From Trochalopteron elliotii (lineage: Eukaryota > Chordata > Aves > Passeriformes > Leiothrichidae), in contig JANPWX010000081.1 of assembly GCA_024734555.1 (NCBI GenBank), positions 898,452 through 962,451 on the forward strand: 64,000 nucleotides of DNA. The letters run 5' to 3'. Below the pieces are notes generated by a model, which ran no database searches, was not told the origin of the DNA, and saw nothing but the letters and a program-made list of their open reading frames with translations. How positions within the stretch are numbered: position 1 is the first letter of the stretch; each line of letters opens with the position of its first letter. Shown piece after piece: positions 13,557 through 28,016 of this stretch. The translations under genes were made by a program, and so were the position numbers.

Positions 13557-16500
13557 GACAGTTGTGAATTGTTCACATGGCTGTTATTGTTTGCTCCAAA
13601 TAAAAAACTTCAATCTGCAGAATTACAGTCTTAATTGCCTTCAGGGTTTCTGAAGCATGTGTGTGAACCAATGGAGCAGGAGCCAAAGAGATGGATTATC
13701 AGGGAAAATTATGGTGTCAATAAAGAAAGAAAGAACCCCACAGAAATGTAAACTGAGAACTTTTTTTTAATAAATGCCATCAGTGGTTTCTTTTTTGCAA
13801 TGTTATATTTAACTTCCTCAAGAAATTTCCAGGGTTAAAAGTGAGGGGATGGTTGGGAGGCTAGAGGTTAGAAAGCTAGAGGGTTGGGAGGGTTCAAACA
13901 GATGTAGAAACAATATTGAGTAAATGATCAAGACAATATCAGCATTCTCCTAGCATCAGAGGGAAAGGCTGGAGGGGAGACTTACATCAGACAGGCAAAA
14001 GAGATACATACATTAATTAATGAGGACTTTCATTTTATTTATGAAAATAAAATTATAATGTACAGTTGCATTAAGGCAGAAACTGCTTCTGATGTGGACT
14101 ATGTGAGATTCTCTCTTGTGAGACCAAAGGTTAAGGCTACCCTGTGTGTGTATCCAAGAATGCAGACAGGCATTAGTGATCCCATAAATATTTTTGACTC
14201 ACATTTAAGAGTTACAATGCATGCATTAGCATTTACAGCTGACTGGTTGAAATTTACTGAGATAACTCTAATTTTTTTTTGCTTAATAACACTTCAGATA
14301 TGACTGGGGTGTAAAAAAATGAGTTCAATTACTTTTACATCTGGATGTCCTACTCCAAAACCAAACAAATGAAACAATTGTAGTCGGTAGTTTCCTGTAT
14401 TACTTGGCATAAAAATCCTCTAACTGTTGTATCAGTCAAAAATACTTCATGGAAGATGTCATTTATTGCCAGTTAAATATTCTAGGCCTTGTAAAATATT
14501 TAGGAGAGCACCAGTAGATGCACTGCAGCACTCACTTACCCAGCAGGTCCCTTCTGTTCAGGCATGCAGAGAGAAACTTCCCAAGCAGAACACACCTAAG
14601 GTAAGAGCACACAAAAATACACAGAGGTAACGAGACAGTGAACTAAGGATTAAGACTGTGACCCTCTGCCAGTGAGATTGCTATGGAGCCTTTGATAGCC
14701 AGGAAGTCAGCTGGGAAAGAATTCCCCTTGAGATATGCTGAGACTTGGTGATGCTTAAGTGCCAACTTTGAATTCTACCTATTTTTTCCACAATATATTT
14801 CATGTCTGGTTTTTTTCCCTTGAATCAGTAAGGACCTAAATACCCTCTCAGCAACTGGATGTATTTGTGGTTTTGTGTTTTTTCCATTATGCCAGGCTTG
14901 CTTCAGCCTGCACACCTCACACTGCGGCTATAATTTTATCACCAAAACTGAGCCATGGTTGAAGAGCTATGTGGTATCAAACTAAACCTTTGATCACTAG
15001 GACCTGAATTACAGGGATAAAGATTCCATCAAGGTTTTTTGACATCCAGAAAAAAGATTTTTGCTGAAAACAATATTTTCTTAAAAGACAAATTTCCTTT
15101 TCTGATACTCTTTGTTGTTGTTCACTCTAATTCCAACAAAAACTCAGTAATTTACCACTCTTCCCTCCCAGCAGTACCTTCTCCATCTCTAAAAAGCTTA
15201 ACACATAAATTTGGAGCACTTTAGCAAGAAACCAGTAAAAAAAAGTCAGTGTCTTTCTGTAGTTGCAAGTTCATTCTGCCTGATATAAATCTTTTCCAAT
15301 TTCTAAACTGTCTTTTCCTCCATTTTTAGATTTTGCTGCTGATGCATTTTCCTGAAATCCATCACAATCTGTTATGAATAGAATTATGATCTCTTCTTCT
15401 TTTAATTCTAATTAGTTCAATTCTAACCACTAGATGATGAAAAACGTTTAGACAAGCCTGTCCACAATCATAGTTTCCTAAACAGATTAAATGAACTTAT
15501 GGGGTACTTCCTGTTATTTCATCATTTTACTAGACACTTCTGGTCACTTCTAGAAAAGTTGTTCTGCTTCATTCCAATTCAGTTTTTATTTCAAATTCTC
15601 TTCCCTGGAGTTTTGTGTTCTACTCTTCAAAAAAAACCTCCCCCCCAAAGAAAAACCCAAAACCCAACAAACCAAAACCAAGAAAACAAAAAACACTAGG
15701 AAAAATTCACTTCTATGCTCCATGTTCCCTAAATGAAAATATAAAGTTACTTGCTCTACTGGGTAAATAAACAAACAAGAAAACCGTTTTGATAAAGTTA
15801 CTTTGGGATGTATAGGTGGAATAATGCCAAAGTAGAAAGGGTTCTTCACTAAAAAAATGAGAAAAAAGCTATAACCGGAGGAAATATTTACTGCTTCTTT
15901 ATCAGTAGCAAGTGGTGAGATAAGAGAAACAGGGAAATAGTTACTGTGTGGGGCTGTGCATTGTGCCTTCCAGATGTGAGTAAATGATCTGAAGGAGCAG
16001 TTTGTTCTCTCCTTCTGTTTACTTCCTGCATAGAATTGAATTCCATCAACAAGTGGACAGTCACAAGGAAAACTCATTGAAATATCCCAAGGAGATTTTG
16101 ACTATGACTTCCACAATGACAGGAATGAGAAGCAGTAGAGAAGGAAATGAGACTCCTGAAAATTACAATAGAGCAACCAAACCTGATTTGTCAAAGTAAG
16201 GAAGAATAATGAGCTGCTCTCCATCACTGTTCTAGAAAGGTTCTTTCAAATACATTGAGTTTCATAGTCAATGCATTTTTTCTTTGCTTTAGCCATTTCT
16301 TTCAAAACTGATTGATTGGGTTTTTTTACCAATCATGAGATACCATCCTATATCCCAAAAGGTGATTGAAAACAAACAGAAAATTATATAATGCAAAGAA
16401 GAGCTTTAGTACCTGTGTCAGCTGGAATTATACTACTTTCCCATAAGAATCCTTCCATCAATTTCTGTTTCAAAACTGATCTCCAGGATGCCTTGAGCTA

Positions 16501-19500
16501 TGATATTAAGATAGTATAAATTATGTCTTGTATGAAGAATACATACACTTTAGGAGTAAAAATGAAATTATACAAATGGGACACATGCCCATCAGAATAT
16601 TCAAAACATCTCCAGACTGAGACTTTGAGGGCTAATTAGGAATGCCTTTGTACTGCTTTGTGACCACAAACTTGGATGGAGTGAATTACTTTGTGCCAGT
16701 AAATCTCACAGTGCCAAATGCCCCAGTAACTTCTGGCTATCTTACAGCCAGGCATGAAGATGCATGAAGTGTTTTGCATATACCCTGCATGTCTGCTGCC
16801 TCACTTAAATTTAATTCAGTTTTGTTAAATTGAATTAAACACAAATTGTTTACTTTATAACTGCTAAATTATAAACTGGCTTAAAGATAGGATGAGATGC
16901 AAGAGGATCAGTAGAATAGAGACAGGAGCAAAATCAGAACATTCTACAGGTTTTTTGCTTTTCAAAAACTGGCTGTTGGGGACATTGTTTCATTCTTTTT
17001 CTTGTATCCTACCTGCAAGAAGAAAAGAACATATGTTTTGTTCAAAGTAATTTCCACAATGTTTTCTAAAAACAAAATAATTTTTCACAAGTTATTTTCA
17101 CAATATTTTACAGGTTGGTGTGAGATAGAATGTAATTCAGTCATCAAAAATAAATCTCAAGGGAATACACTTGCCCACTTTATTCTTGTTTTAAAGTTGC
17201 ATTGTTTTTTGAGATTTTTATTTGTTGGTGATGGGTTTGAGGTTTTATGTTTCTTTTCATATTATTCTGGCATGGTTTGAATTGAAAAGACACCTTTAAA
17301 AGTAATCTTATATTCTCTCAATTCTTTTTCTTGCACAAAATGCATAACTAGCACTGTGTAAACTGAGTGCTTGCAACTCTGTCAGTTATGTGAAGAATGC
17401 AGGTGCATGTAAACAACTCTAACCTCACTGAAGGGTTAGTGCCTCACTTCACCTGTGCGTTGGACTGCAGGCTGAATAATGAATGTGCTGCATTTTATTG
17501 CTGTTCCAAAAATGGAGTTTGTTACCGAACTACAAAGGAATTTCAGAGAAACCACATATCATTGTTACAAGGATTACTAAGATCACTGATTGCTCAAGTT
17601 TGATTGTGTGCATGCTGCTTAAATTTTTAAATATATTGTTGAGCAGAACAGCAGTTCAGAGATATTACATATTATATGTGTTCTAAGTCTGAAAATTATT
17701 TAGTGCTTGCAGGTCTCGTAAGAGGTACCCAATGCACTTGAACTCTGCTTGGCAGAGGAGAAAACAAAAAACTTTAATTCAATTATGTTATATTTAGACA
17801 TTAACTCAAGAAGAGTATCTCCCAAAAGACTCTTTTAATGTCTATGTCCAGGCAGCCCTAGCAGAGAAGACTGCATTAAGAGAGATGTAGTCATTTGAAC
17901 ATTGGCTTAAAGGGTATTCCTGCTGTTTACAGAGTCTCATGGTACCTCTCTGTCTTCAGAAATGTTCTATTCCCATATTAATGCAATTAAACAGCAAAGG
18001 GTACATTTTACCATTTAGTCACTAACTTTGGAGTTTGCCTGTATTGAAGTGTGAGTAGGAGGAGCACAGGCTATCATGGGTACCAGCCATTTGCAGCTGT
18101 CCAACATCTGCTCACACTATCCAGCCTGCAGTCCTTGTTGCACGTGCACATGCTCTCCTCCAAATGCAAATCTGTGTGTAGCTGCAGGCAATTTAAAGAA
18201 GCAAGGTTCATCATGACAGATTTCTTGTCCTGGTTTGTCACTGGATTTCAAGAAATTGAAGGTATTCAAGAAATTGATAGGTATTGCCACGTGTCAGAAT
18301 TAATTTTGAGTAGAGATAGAGAGTTTGAGTATGGCAATTTTCAAATGCATAACAAAGACATTTGAAAAAAAAATTGTTTCATTTTCAGTAATATTTAGTT
18401 TTAGAAAAACAAAATTCTATTGCTTATTTCAAAGCAAGCCTCCAAGACCAAGAAAAGAACAGCAAAATTTCCCTGTCTCTTCTTCTGCTTTATAATTTAT
18501 ATCAACAAATATTTCATAGTATAAATAGCTTAACTTAGTCATTCTTGATATAGACAAAATTTCAGGAAAATTCTTATCACACAGAGCAAAATATATAGTT
18601 TTAGGCCATTGACATGTGTCTTATTAATGATGGCAAAGAGATTTTGGAATGATTTAATGTTTAGAATGATTGAGTTGTTTATAACAAATTATTTTCTAAT
18701 GTAAATATGGATATTTACATTCCTAAAAATAGTTCTACCTGCGTATTTTCACATACTACTTTAAATATATTCTTTCTAAGAGCTTGCAATTTTTTTTTGT
18801 AAAAGGAAGTATAGATCATAAACAGTATCTTTGTAAACCTGGTTGAAAAGTTGAGCAACATTCATGAGTTGTTTCCAACATTTCACATTTATGAAAAGAG
18901 AAGATTTGACAAACACTTACTTCTTGCACCTACCTTCCACAGTTCTCCTGTAGTTGAATCACTCACATTTTGTGTTCTATGAGAGAGCATTACGGGAGAG
19001 AAAAGAACCATCAAGATTACAGGAATAAGAGCATTATAAGATAAAAGACCCTTTTCCAAATGCTATGAGGCTTCCAGTAGCCTACTTCATTAGATTAAAT
19101 TATTTTTTAGGAGACAGTGACTACTTCTGGAAACCTGGTTACCTATTATGCATAAGGAGCTTTACATTCTCGTGCCCAGTGTCCAGTCATTTAAACTTGG
19201 GGACATTTGGAGTGACTTGTTACTCTTGGCAGTATAAGAGAAAATATAAAGCTACAAAGGACCACACAAAGCAAAATATGTTTTAACATCAAGCCAGTAA
19301 ATAACAAATTCCCTTTATTTGTGTGTATTCTTCAGTAGAGTGTGAGAAAAATTATCAACTGTTAGAGAGTATGACTTTGTTGAAGCTAGCTCTGAAATAT
19401 TTGTCTTATTTATTTAATTTGAGAATGGTTAAAATAACAGCATTTAAAAATTACGACCCAGTATACACAGATTTATAGCTGTCTTTAATAAATGCACAAT

Positions 19501-22500
19501 TTGCATACAAGATTGTGTGTTCTCTAAGCAACTGAGATTCATATTCACTCAGACAAGAGCTGAAACACCAGCCTGTTTAAATATGCCACATTAAAAGAAA
19601 ATGCTGTTGACAGCAATTCCTTCTGTAGCTCAGTATGTGAAATTGTGAAGACTGACAAGGAAATGATCTCTATGGTGAAAAAAATTAAATTAAAATGAAA
19701 TTACATGAAAAAAAAGAAATCCAAGGGAATATTTTTTATTAAAATCCTAAGAAAATACCAGATCTCTATTCCTTCAATTACATGAAAGGTTTATCTATTT
19801 ATGTCTGAGCAATTTTTCAATCACTGAAAACAAATAGTTTAGCTAATAAAACAATCACCCTTTCCAGATAAGATTTGTTCAGTAGTTGTCACTTAATCTG
19901 CAAATAAAGCTCCTAGGTAGTTATGATGTTGTATTCAGTGATATCAAATTACTTCAATAGTGATTTTTATCTCCAGATCCTTACAGGTATTAAATCTCTT
20001 CTCTTTAAACCTTCTCTCCATTATTAGGGGAATAACACTGTGACTGTGATATTGCATTTTTTAAACTGAGAAGTAGCCATTCAACCATTATTTTGTTGAA
20101 ATTGTTCAACATTCTTGTTTAGATAATGACAGATTTGTTTAAAGTGGCTCTTTCCAAAGTGTAATTTGGTGATGAGAACTGAACAAACTCATGGTCACAC
20201 TATGACTTGGACTGAACAAGGTAGTGAAGGACAGTTAATTTATTTCTAGATTATCTACTCTGACACAGAACCAGGTGCATTTTATTAACATAAAGAGTCA
20301 TTGCACATTTGGAGGGCTTGGGGTTTTTTGTTTAGTTTTGGTTTGGGTTTTTTCATTTGGCTTTTTTCAGGAGGGAGGTTAATAAATATTGCATAGCTGG
20401 GGTTGAGGGGAGTACAATAATTTTCTTCTCAATCAGTTTTACTAAGATTCTGCACCCTAAGTCTGGGTTTCTGGATGGAAGTGTCAGTTATGCTCCTGCA
20501 TATCTATCTTCTTATTCCCAGTGGAGATCTAATCATGGTTGTCAATAGATCCTAGAGGAAAATATTTATCTATATACAGGTGGATACCTGAGTAGTCACT
20601 TAACCAAATGCCTTTTGGATAAATTAAATTTGGTAAATCTTTCACAGATAGTATTGGAGGCACCCACTTGTACCCAGGCCTACACTGATGAAACCTAAAT
20701 CCAATTTTCCACATGTGAAGGTGAAAGTCAAAGATGAAAGAACTCTGTAATCAGATAAACCCTTCCTCATCAGAATACCTGAACATCCACAAACCTTCCT
20801 CATCACTATTCTAGTGATGGTGCCAGTTAGGATGATACTTCAGTTCTTAGTGGCATTTACACCATTGAACCCTGCAGAAGCAATCGAAAACAAAATTTCA
20901 TTTACTACACAAATCTAGAATGTATTATTATGCAATAAGTTATTACGCTCAACACAAAGCAAATTATTTAAAACATTTATCAGGGTGTCATTCATTCTTA
21001 AACAAACTAAAAGTATTTGAACATGTAAATACTGATAAAATGGACCATATTTCACATCTGTCATAGTCAATGATCTTTTATTTTCAGTAAGAAATATGTA
21101 TTTCCTTTTATGTTTTAATACATGATAGCAATTATCCTCATAGTCTAGGTAGTTAATTTCCATAGGTATGTTTCATTTAAATGAATTATGTTGATTTACA
21201 TTTAGATAAATTCTTTACTTTCACTGCAATTAATTTTCAGTCTAAATTTCACCAATCTAAATTCTGTTTTGGCAAGTGATAATGATCTAACATACAGTTT
21301 TGTCTGATATTTTTCAATCAAGTAATTGAGAACTAAAAATTTACATATTTATGGATAAACTGCTAGTTAATATCTGTTCTTCACAGATGTAACTTAAGCA
21401 CAGGACATATTTAGTACTAATTTTTTCCAGCATTTCAGAGCAAGTAAAATGCATCTATTGCTTTATAAAAGTGTAAGTATTTTAATGAAAATTGATGTAT
21501 CTTTATCTAGTATATCTTTTTTACTCTTAATAAGAAATTGAAAAGATATTGGAAAGGCTGTAGTCAAAGAAAAAGTCACTGATTTTTTTAATGCTGACAT
21601 GGAATAAATAAATCTTTATTTTAATCTCTTTAAAGAAAATCTTCAATATGAAGTTAAAATCAAGCTGTTATAAAATTTCCTGAGAAACTGTTCTAAATCT
21701 TGAAAATTTCTGTCTAGAAAAAAAAATTAATTCTGTTCATATAAATTTTGTACATTTGTATGTATAATCCTGAAATAGTAGAAGAGATCATGCAAGTAAT
21801 TTATATGAACTTGAGTCTTTGTTTGATGCGTATATGAGGAAAGGAAAAAAATAATTTTAATTATTTCATAAAGTTATTCTAGAGTGTTTTCTTGCCTGTA
21901 TCTATAAATAGTTCCGAAAAACAAAGATTTTTCTTAAATATGGTTTCAATAGGTTTTTAAATGTAGATATCAAAAAAATCTACGGGCTTTACTTGTAAAA
22001 GTTACACAAATGGATTCCTTTCAATATCTAATCAATTTAAGTTTCATACATCATGATGCTTACCTCTGTAATTGTCTGAAAACCTCATTGCTTTCAAATT
22101 AAGCACACAAAAGAAATGGAGGATTGCTAAATTGGCAAATGTCTGGGGAAATCTTGCTTTGAGACGTTATATAGTCAATACACGAGTTACGTTTTTCAGT
22201 AGTAATGCATGCCTATCTTAGAAAATAGACAGGGGATTCTCATGTACATATGTTGATATTTATTATTAAACATTCAAAGTATTATCCTTTATCATATTCT
22301 GAAAATGTTATTCCTGATCTACCTTTCTTTGCCATGAAGATGTGAAAATTTTGGCAATAATTTGTAGCTGTGTTTTTTCAGACACCTTATTTGTTTGTTT
22401 TTCACTTGTTTTGTGCACTGAGAGAATCCTTTGTTCATAAAAAGATGTTTTAAGTCTGCTTTGCTTCATTTCACATTTTTCTTATGAAAATCATAAGCTT

Positions 22501-23931
22501 ATGTTTCCATGTACATGAGCCAGAAAAATATGTAATATGTAGTTCTGCAAATAATTTAATCTTATGACCAGTATTAGAAGAAAATGTAATGTTTACCTGA
22601 AAATATTATGAATCCTCTACGTATGTGTGTGTGCCTATTCATTCTATTTAAAATGAAAGGTAAGTCTTAATAGACAAAATATGTTGGGATTTTCAATTAA
22701 TTTTCAGGCTAGTATAGGGTAGAAAGGGTTTCTGTCAATACTTAAAATGAAAAGACATCACCTTGAGATATCTTTTCAGTAAGTACCCAATTGCAAGCAT
22801 TTCTGCTCTAGACCAGAAAATTATAAGCAATATGCATATGTATTAGAAGAAATATACATTTCTATTTCTACTTTTATTAAACAGAATGCATGTCAGTTTT
22901 TGCTCTTGAATACCTCATATTTATGCATTAGTCTACTGGATTTTTGAAATTTCTGTATTACATATTCTTATTCTAATATAACTTCAGATAGAAGAGGATA
23001 TGATACATTTCTTTTCCCTGATGACATACTTCACCCAGATGACCAGGCTGTTCAGGAAATATTTTGGTGCCAGACTGAAGTTAACACCTTTTCTTATTTA
23101 CCAGTGGAAGAAATTCAGACGCAATACAGACAACATTGGTTATACTTCATTGACTACATTGACTTTTCCTTTGCCATCCTGTGCAAATGAGAGTTTAATT
23201 TCTAAATGTGAATGTTAGATTTGCATTGTAAAAATTGTCTGTTTATTAAAAAAGTCAGGTGTCTCCTTCCTAAACAACAGATTATTGGCATAAATCTTCT
23301 CTATAAACTACTTCTTAACTATTTTTATTTCTGCTGGAGTTAAACGTTTTCATAAACCTGTCTGAATATTTCCTTAAAACTAAATTTCAAAGACATGGGT
23401 ATACAGTCAATATTTTTAATCTTAAATACCACTTTTATCTTGTTTAAACTACATGTTTTTCTCCTTTTTTAGCAAGCTGTTGCAGACTAGCAAGTACTTT
23501 GAAAATATTCTATTGCCCTTTGTACTGATCACGGATATGAAAGAAAAAAAATAAAACCTAAACTCCCTCAGTTAGTTATGTAAATTCTGATCCCTAGGCA
23601 TGTCAAGTTGATTTAGATAATTATGAAAGTTGATCCCACTTGAGTTACTCAAATATGGTGTAACATTTCAAATTATAAAGCATATGTGAAATATAGTTTA
23701 TTAAAATGAGAGTTATACTCTATCTTTCTTTCTAATTATGTTTTCTCTCAGATAAAAATATGACTGCAAGTTTAAATCAAGTATTTGCTCTTGGCTTTAC
23801 AAAGCCATAAGCTTCTGTTTCAAACTTACATCACTTGTCTGTACTTCCATCCAATTATACTTCTAAAATAAATGCATAAGGCAGTAGGTTACTTTTCACA
23901 CAGCTCTAGCTGATATAGCTCTGAGAATAGG
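13557..23931. other. AT-rich noncoding stretch
   Basis: More than 10 kb with no recognisable gene or repeat family. The 163-codon minus frame at 15586-16077 ends in A/C-rich low-complexity DNA (about 15630-15700) and has no domain. The 104-codon plus frame at 18051-18365 also lacks family resemblance. The segment at about 16590-16830 is somewhat richer in GC, but I cannot assign it. A 12-bp perfect palindrome, CATAAGCTTATG, lies near 22491-22502. Confidence 0.55.
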
Positions 23932-24157
23932 AATAGACTTGATGTTAGGAAGAAATTCTTAATGTGAGGTTGGTGAGGCACAGGAACAGTTTTCCCAGAG
24001 AAGCTGTGAACGCCCCATTCCTGGAAGTGCTCAAGGCGAGGTTGGATGGGGCTCTGAGCAACCTTGCCTGGTGGAAAGTTTCTTTGTCCATGTCAGGGCA
24101 GTTGGAATTAGGTGATCTTTAAGGTCCCTTCCAACCCAGACCATTTTATGATTCTGT
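23932..24157 (+). mobile_element. CR1 LINE, 3' end fragment
   Basis: A short forward CR1 copy. It starts in the end of ORF2 ('agacttgatgttaggaagaa', the DNA of the LDVRKK-like motif), continues through 'gtccatgtcagggcagttgg' and 'aaggtcccttccaaccc', and closes at 24157 with TTTTATGATTCTGT, a CR1 3' tail. It is severely 5' truncated, as most bird CR1 copies are. Confidence 0.92.
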
Positions 24158-24408
24158 CCCAGGGGAATTTTTTTATCGTCTTTGTTCAACACTGAACTCA
24201 TTCGAACAGAAAGTTGTGCAAGGAGTGAGGGAGCTGAGACTCAGCTGGGTGCATCCAACACTTGCCACATCCAGCAGGCCTGAGTTTGTCTCTGTTTTAA
24301 GCATCCTACACTGATGAGAAACATTTTCATCTGTGAAACTCCCTTTCATCAGGATGTCCCTAGTCCCTTTCCTTCCAATGACCTCCCTCTGGGAATGAGT
24401 CAGTATAA
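24158..24408. other. Spacer between two convergent CR1 tails
   Basis: About 250 bp separates the 3' tails of a plus and a minus CR1. The sequence is moderately GC-rich. It has two overlapping short frames in opposite directions (24173-24412 minus and 24314-24664 plus) that I do not recognise. Confidence 0.5.
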
Positions 24409-24670
24409 CCACAGAATAATTTTGAAAAAACCTCTAGGAACATCAAGTCCAACCATCAGTGTAATACCACTGATATCTTCACCACTAAATCATGTTCCCA
24501 AGTGCCATATTAAAATATTTTTGAACACTTTTAGGAATGGTGACCCAACCACTTTCCTGGGCAGTCTGTTTCCATGCTTAACTACTCTTTTAGTGAAGAA
24601 ATTGTTCCCAATACCCAGCCAGAATCTCCTGCGGCACTTCTTGACAACCTTTTGGCTTACTTAGAGTTAA
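24409..24670 (-). mobile_element. CR1 LINE, 3' end fragment
   Basis: A minus-strand CR1 copy. On the plus strand it opens with the reverse-complemented tail ('cacagaataatt'), then 'cctctaggaacatcaagtcc', then the end of ORF2. It is more diverged than its neighbour at 23932. The left edge is clear; the right edge, where similarity fades after 'tcttgacaaccttttg', is approximate. Confidence 0.88.
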
Positions 24671-25891
24671 GAGATTTGCACATGATTTGATTATTGAATC
24701 TAAGTCTTAAAAGGTTCTCCTTAATGACAAAACCGTCCTCCTATCCACAATAAGAACTGCATTTGCTTACATCTAATTTCTTTTCTATCAGCTTATTCAG
24801 GGAGGCAGAAGGTGGTGGCATATCACACAATATTCACCTAGCAAAAATAAATTATGTCATGGTCAAAACACATGTAACTTCTGCAATTGAGATTGAGAAG
24901 CACAGAATGGCAGTAAAATTGTTGAGCCTTGTTCTAAAAGTGTACCAATAGGAAAATCCCATTAAACCTCACTGTAGCAGATAGACATCACTCTTCTAAC
25001 TACGGCAGGTACAGGTCTCAGAAATTAACTCTCCACTGGGAACTCCCAGATGACTGGTAACAGATGACAGAGTGCCTGTCTTCGTAAGGACAGAGGCAGG
25101 CTGTGTTCTTGACAGCTTGACTCTGAGGTCTCTGGATTAAATGTTGCTTCAAGACACTCAGAGGTTAAAATCAACCATATTTACTAATGAAAATATTATA
25201 GGGATAATTATAATTGGAGATATGAAATAATAAGATAGGGCAAGGTACATAACGTGAATATTCCCAAAACTAGCATTTCAGCATCTCTCTCCAGTCATGT
25301 TTTCCATATAACTCCTCAGAATATGCTTTCATTTATGCTTGCTCAACATAGCATTTATTGCTCTCCTTCCTAACTTTCAGTCATATACACATATCAAGAA
25401 ACTGATAGCTAGTAATTTTCAAAATGGCTTTATTTGGTAAATAATAGTCCTATATTGGAAAATAAATACTATTATTCATTTCATATAAAAAAACATTGGT
25501 ATAAATGGAGATGAGAATGAGTAGTAAAGAATATGGGGCTTGTTTGGCCATTATAGCTTATTGAGCTTTAAGAATGAAAGGTTTCGCATTTTAATTTTAT
25601 AAAACCTACCCCTCCCACATATAAATGTATCAATTTGTGTCTGTATTGCATTGCTGTAATATTCACTTAACACATCATTAGTTGGCTGAGTTCTTTCAGA
25701 AACCCAAACAAAAAGGGGTCTAGAGGAAAGATTGTGTTGCAGTGAAGAGGGAGGTCAGCTGAAAGAGGAATGGCACATTGGTGAACTCAAGATAACCTTG
25801 ATAGCACTTGCATGCCTTCTTTATCAAGTACACCACATTGTAGCAGCCAAATGAAACACAATTTTTCAAAGTAATGCCAGCTGTAAGAAGG
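24671..25891. other. Noncoding stretch before assembly gap
   Basis: AT-rich sequence with no gene that I recognise. The frames reported across the adjacent N gap (25787-26218 minus and 25874-26203 plus) are artefacts of unknown bases. Confidence 0.55.
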
Positions 25892-26184
25892 NNNNNNNNN
25901 NNNNNNNNNNNNNNNNNNNNNNNNNNNNNNNNNNNNNNNNNNNNNNNNNNNNNNNNNNNNNNNNNNNNNNNNNNNNNNNNNNNNNNNNNNNNNNNNNNNN
26001 NNNNNNNNNNNNNNNNNNNNNNNNNNNNNNNNNNNNNNNNNNNNNNNNNNNNNNNNNNNNNNNNNNNNNNNNNNNNNNNNNNNNNNNNNNNNNNNNNNNN
26101 NNNNNNNNNNNNNNNNNNNNNNNNNNNNNNNNNNNNNNNNNNNNNNNNNNNNNNNNNNNNNNNNNNNNNNNNNNNNNNNNNNNN
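25892..26184. other. Assembly gap
   Basis: A run of 293 N. The flanks are ordinary unique sequence, so its content cannot be guessed. Confidence 0.99.
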
Positions 26185-27981
26185 GAGACTGCTGCAGCCT
26201 TAAAAATGCACAGTTCATTCTGCAGATGGTGATAGCTCTACTAACACTTCTATTGTTAGTTTGAAAGTCAAGTGATGATATGTGTAGGCGTATGTGTGGG
26301 AGCAGTGCAAAGAATTACAAGGATTTTCTCCCACACTAACGATCCACATGGAAAAGAGGGCCTTATGAAACAATGTTCTGTTCTTCTGGTATTTTTAATC
26401 AGTCTGATATTTTGTTAGAATAGCATTTTATTACACAGCTTGTCATTTTCTATCTATGGACTATCTTTTTAAATTAAAAAAAAATCCTTTATGGTTTTTC
26501 TTCACACTTTCATATGTCATGATTTAAAAAAAAATGAGCTGTGTCAAAGCAGAAAAAAATAGCTGGAAAATTAATGATTTATTCTGACACACATGTAATT
26601 TACTCTTCTAGCTTTTTTCATAATTATGCATTTGTTGGACCTGCTAGTAATTGGAATTTCCTTAAAAGACAGTGCCTGTCAGTTTTGCCATCTCTGCAAA
26701 TTCAGTGGTGGCTGTAAAAGAGGAAATATATCAGTATTTGATTGTAAACATGTCCTTCATGGTGCAGTCAGATGAGGATAAGACAGTTGACCCGGATAAC
26801 CCAGATACATTCTTCTGCCCCCAAAGGGCTTCTGTTTGACTCCTACAGCTCGTTCAGGGCATTTTAGTATCCTCTTTGGATTTTCATTGTTTCTGGTTAC
26901 CCACATAAATCACCTGTTCACTCTCATGAAAATTTATTTTTCTTCCAACTAGGGTATGAATTGCTTCTGCACCATTCTCTGGGTTTTTTCTGTTGTTGTT
27001 TTGGTTTTTTTTTTTGTTTGGCTGGTTACATTTTTTTGTTCGGTTTGGTTTTATACACATGTAGATAAACAAATATGTATGAATATGTACAAATGTATTT
27101 ATATATGCATACACAAATATTTTGTACATAGGCAAGCATATCTATGCACATTCATATCTATATCTAAATTTTGCATAGTTTTTGGCTCTTCTTCAGATAT
27201 TATATAAACTCAGGTAACAGAAAAAATGACTCCATCCAAATCTTTCCTTGTCCTCCTCCTCTGTTTCATTTTTCTACTTTTGTTCCTGGGTCCAGCCATT
27301 TTTTCCTCAATGTTCAGAAAAAAACATGCCTTTTGAGTAATAAGGGCTCAGAAAATCAGCCTTGGCTTATCTGTAGTACTCTAATTATTTTGTTCTTTTG
27401 ATGGCAACTGTGATTATACCGGCTGATAAATGTCCAACAAAAACTTATGCTCTATTAGAATTAAAAGAAATAATCCAACTACATACCCCCATGTAACTAC
27501 ATCTGTTTTAGGATTGTTGAGTCTTTGGTTGGAATGTTTAGTCCAAGTCCATTCAAAATAATCTTGCCCATGCCCCTTAAATAAAATATGTTTTACTGCT
27601 TTATATGGGAATGTGTTTTGGTTTTATTTTTTTCTGAAATTAACATTCTGTTATTAAAAAAAAAAAAAGTTTGTTTTCTTTATATTGGGATTTCTGTTGG
27701 AAAACTTTCCTTAGAAAATATATTGTTCATTTAACCACAAACTCAAAAAATGCAGACAACTTGCAAATTGTCTTTTACTTGAATGGCCAGAACATGAACA
27801 GGGTGGGGATCCTCTCCTGGTGCACACATTATTAAGTGGCATAAAGTAACACAGTACTTAAAAATGATGATACACATCTGAATGATTCACTGTATATTGA
27901 ATATCCACCCATTCTGTAGACTTGGCTGAACCAGGTTTCTGCTGGTACATAGGGATCCTTGGGAATTTTGAATGTGATCTT

Positions 27982-28016
27982 TCATAAGGGAATTATTTAT
28001 CATAAGGGAATTATTT
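27982..28016. repeat. 18-bp tandem duplication
   Basis: The segment TCATAAGGGAATTATTT occurs twice at an 18-bp period, starting at 27982 and 28000. Confidence 0.85.

Noticed and set aside
14427..14630. Possible exon ending at a GTAAG donor near 14599
   Set aside because: A single donor-like motif without a matching acceptor, conserved frame or known protein is not evidence of an exon.
15586..16077. 163-codon minus-strand frame
   Set aside because: Its C-terminal part reads through A/C-rich low-complexity DNA. There is no recognisable domain, and composition does not look coding.
25787..26218. Open frames on both strands across 25.8-26.2 kb
   Set aside because: They consist mostly of unknown residues from the 293-N gap. 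The same applies to 37842-38330.
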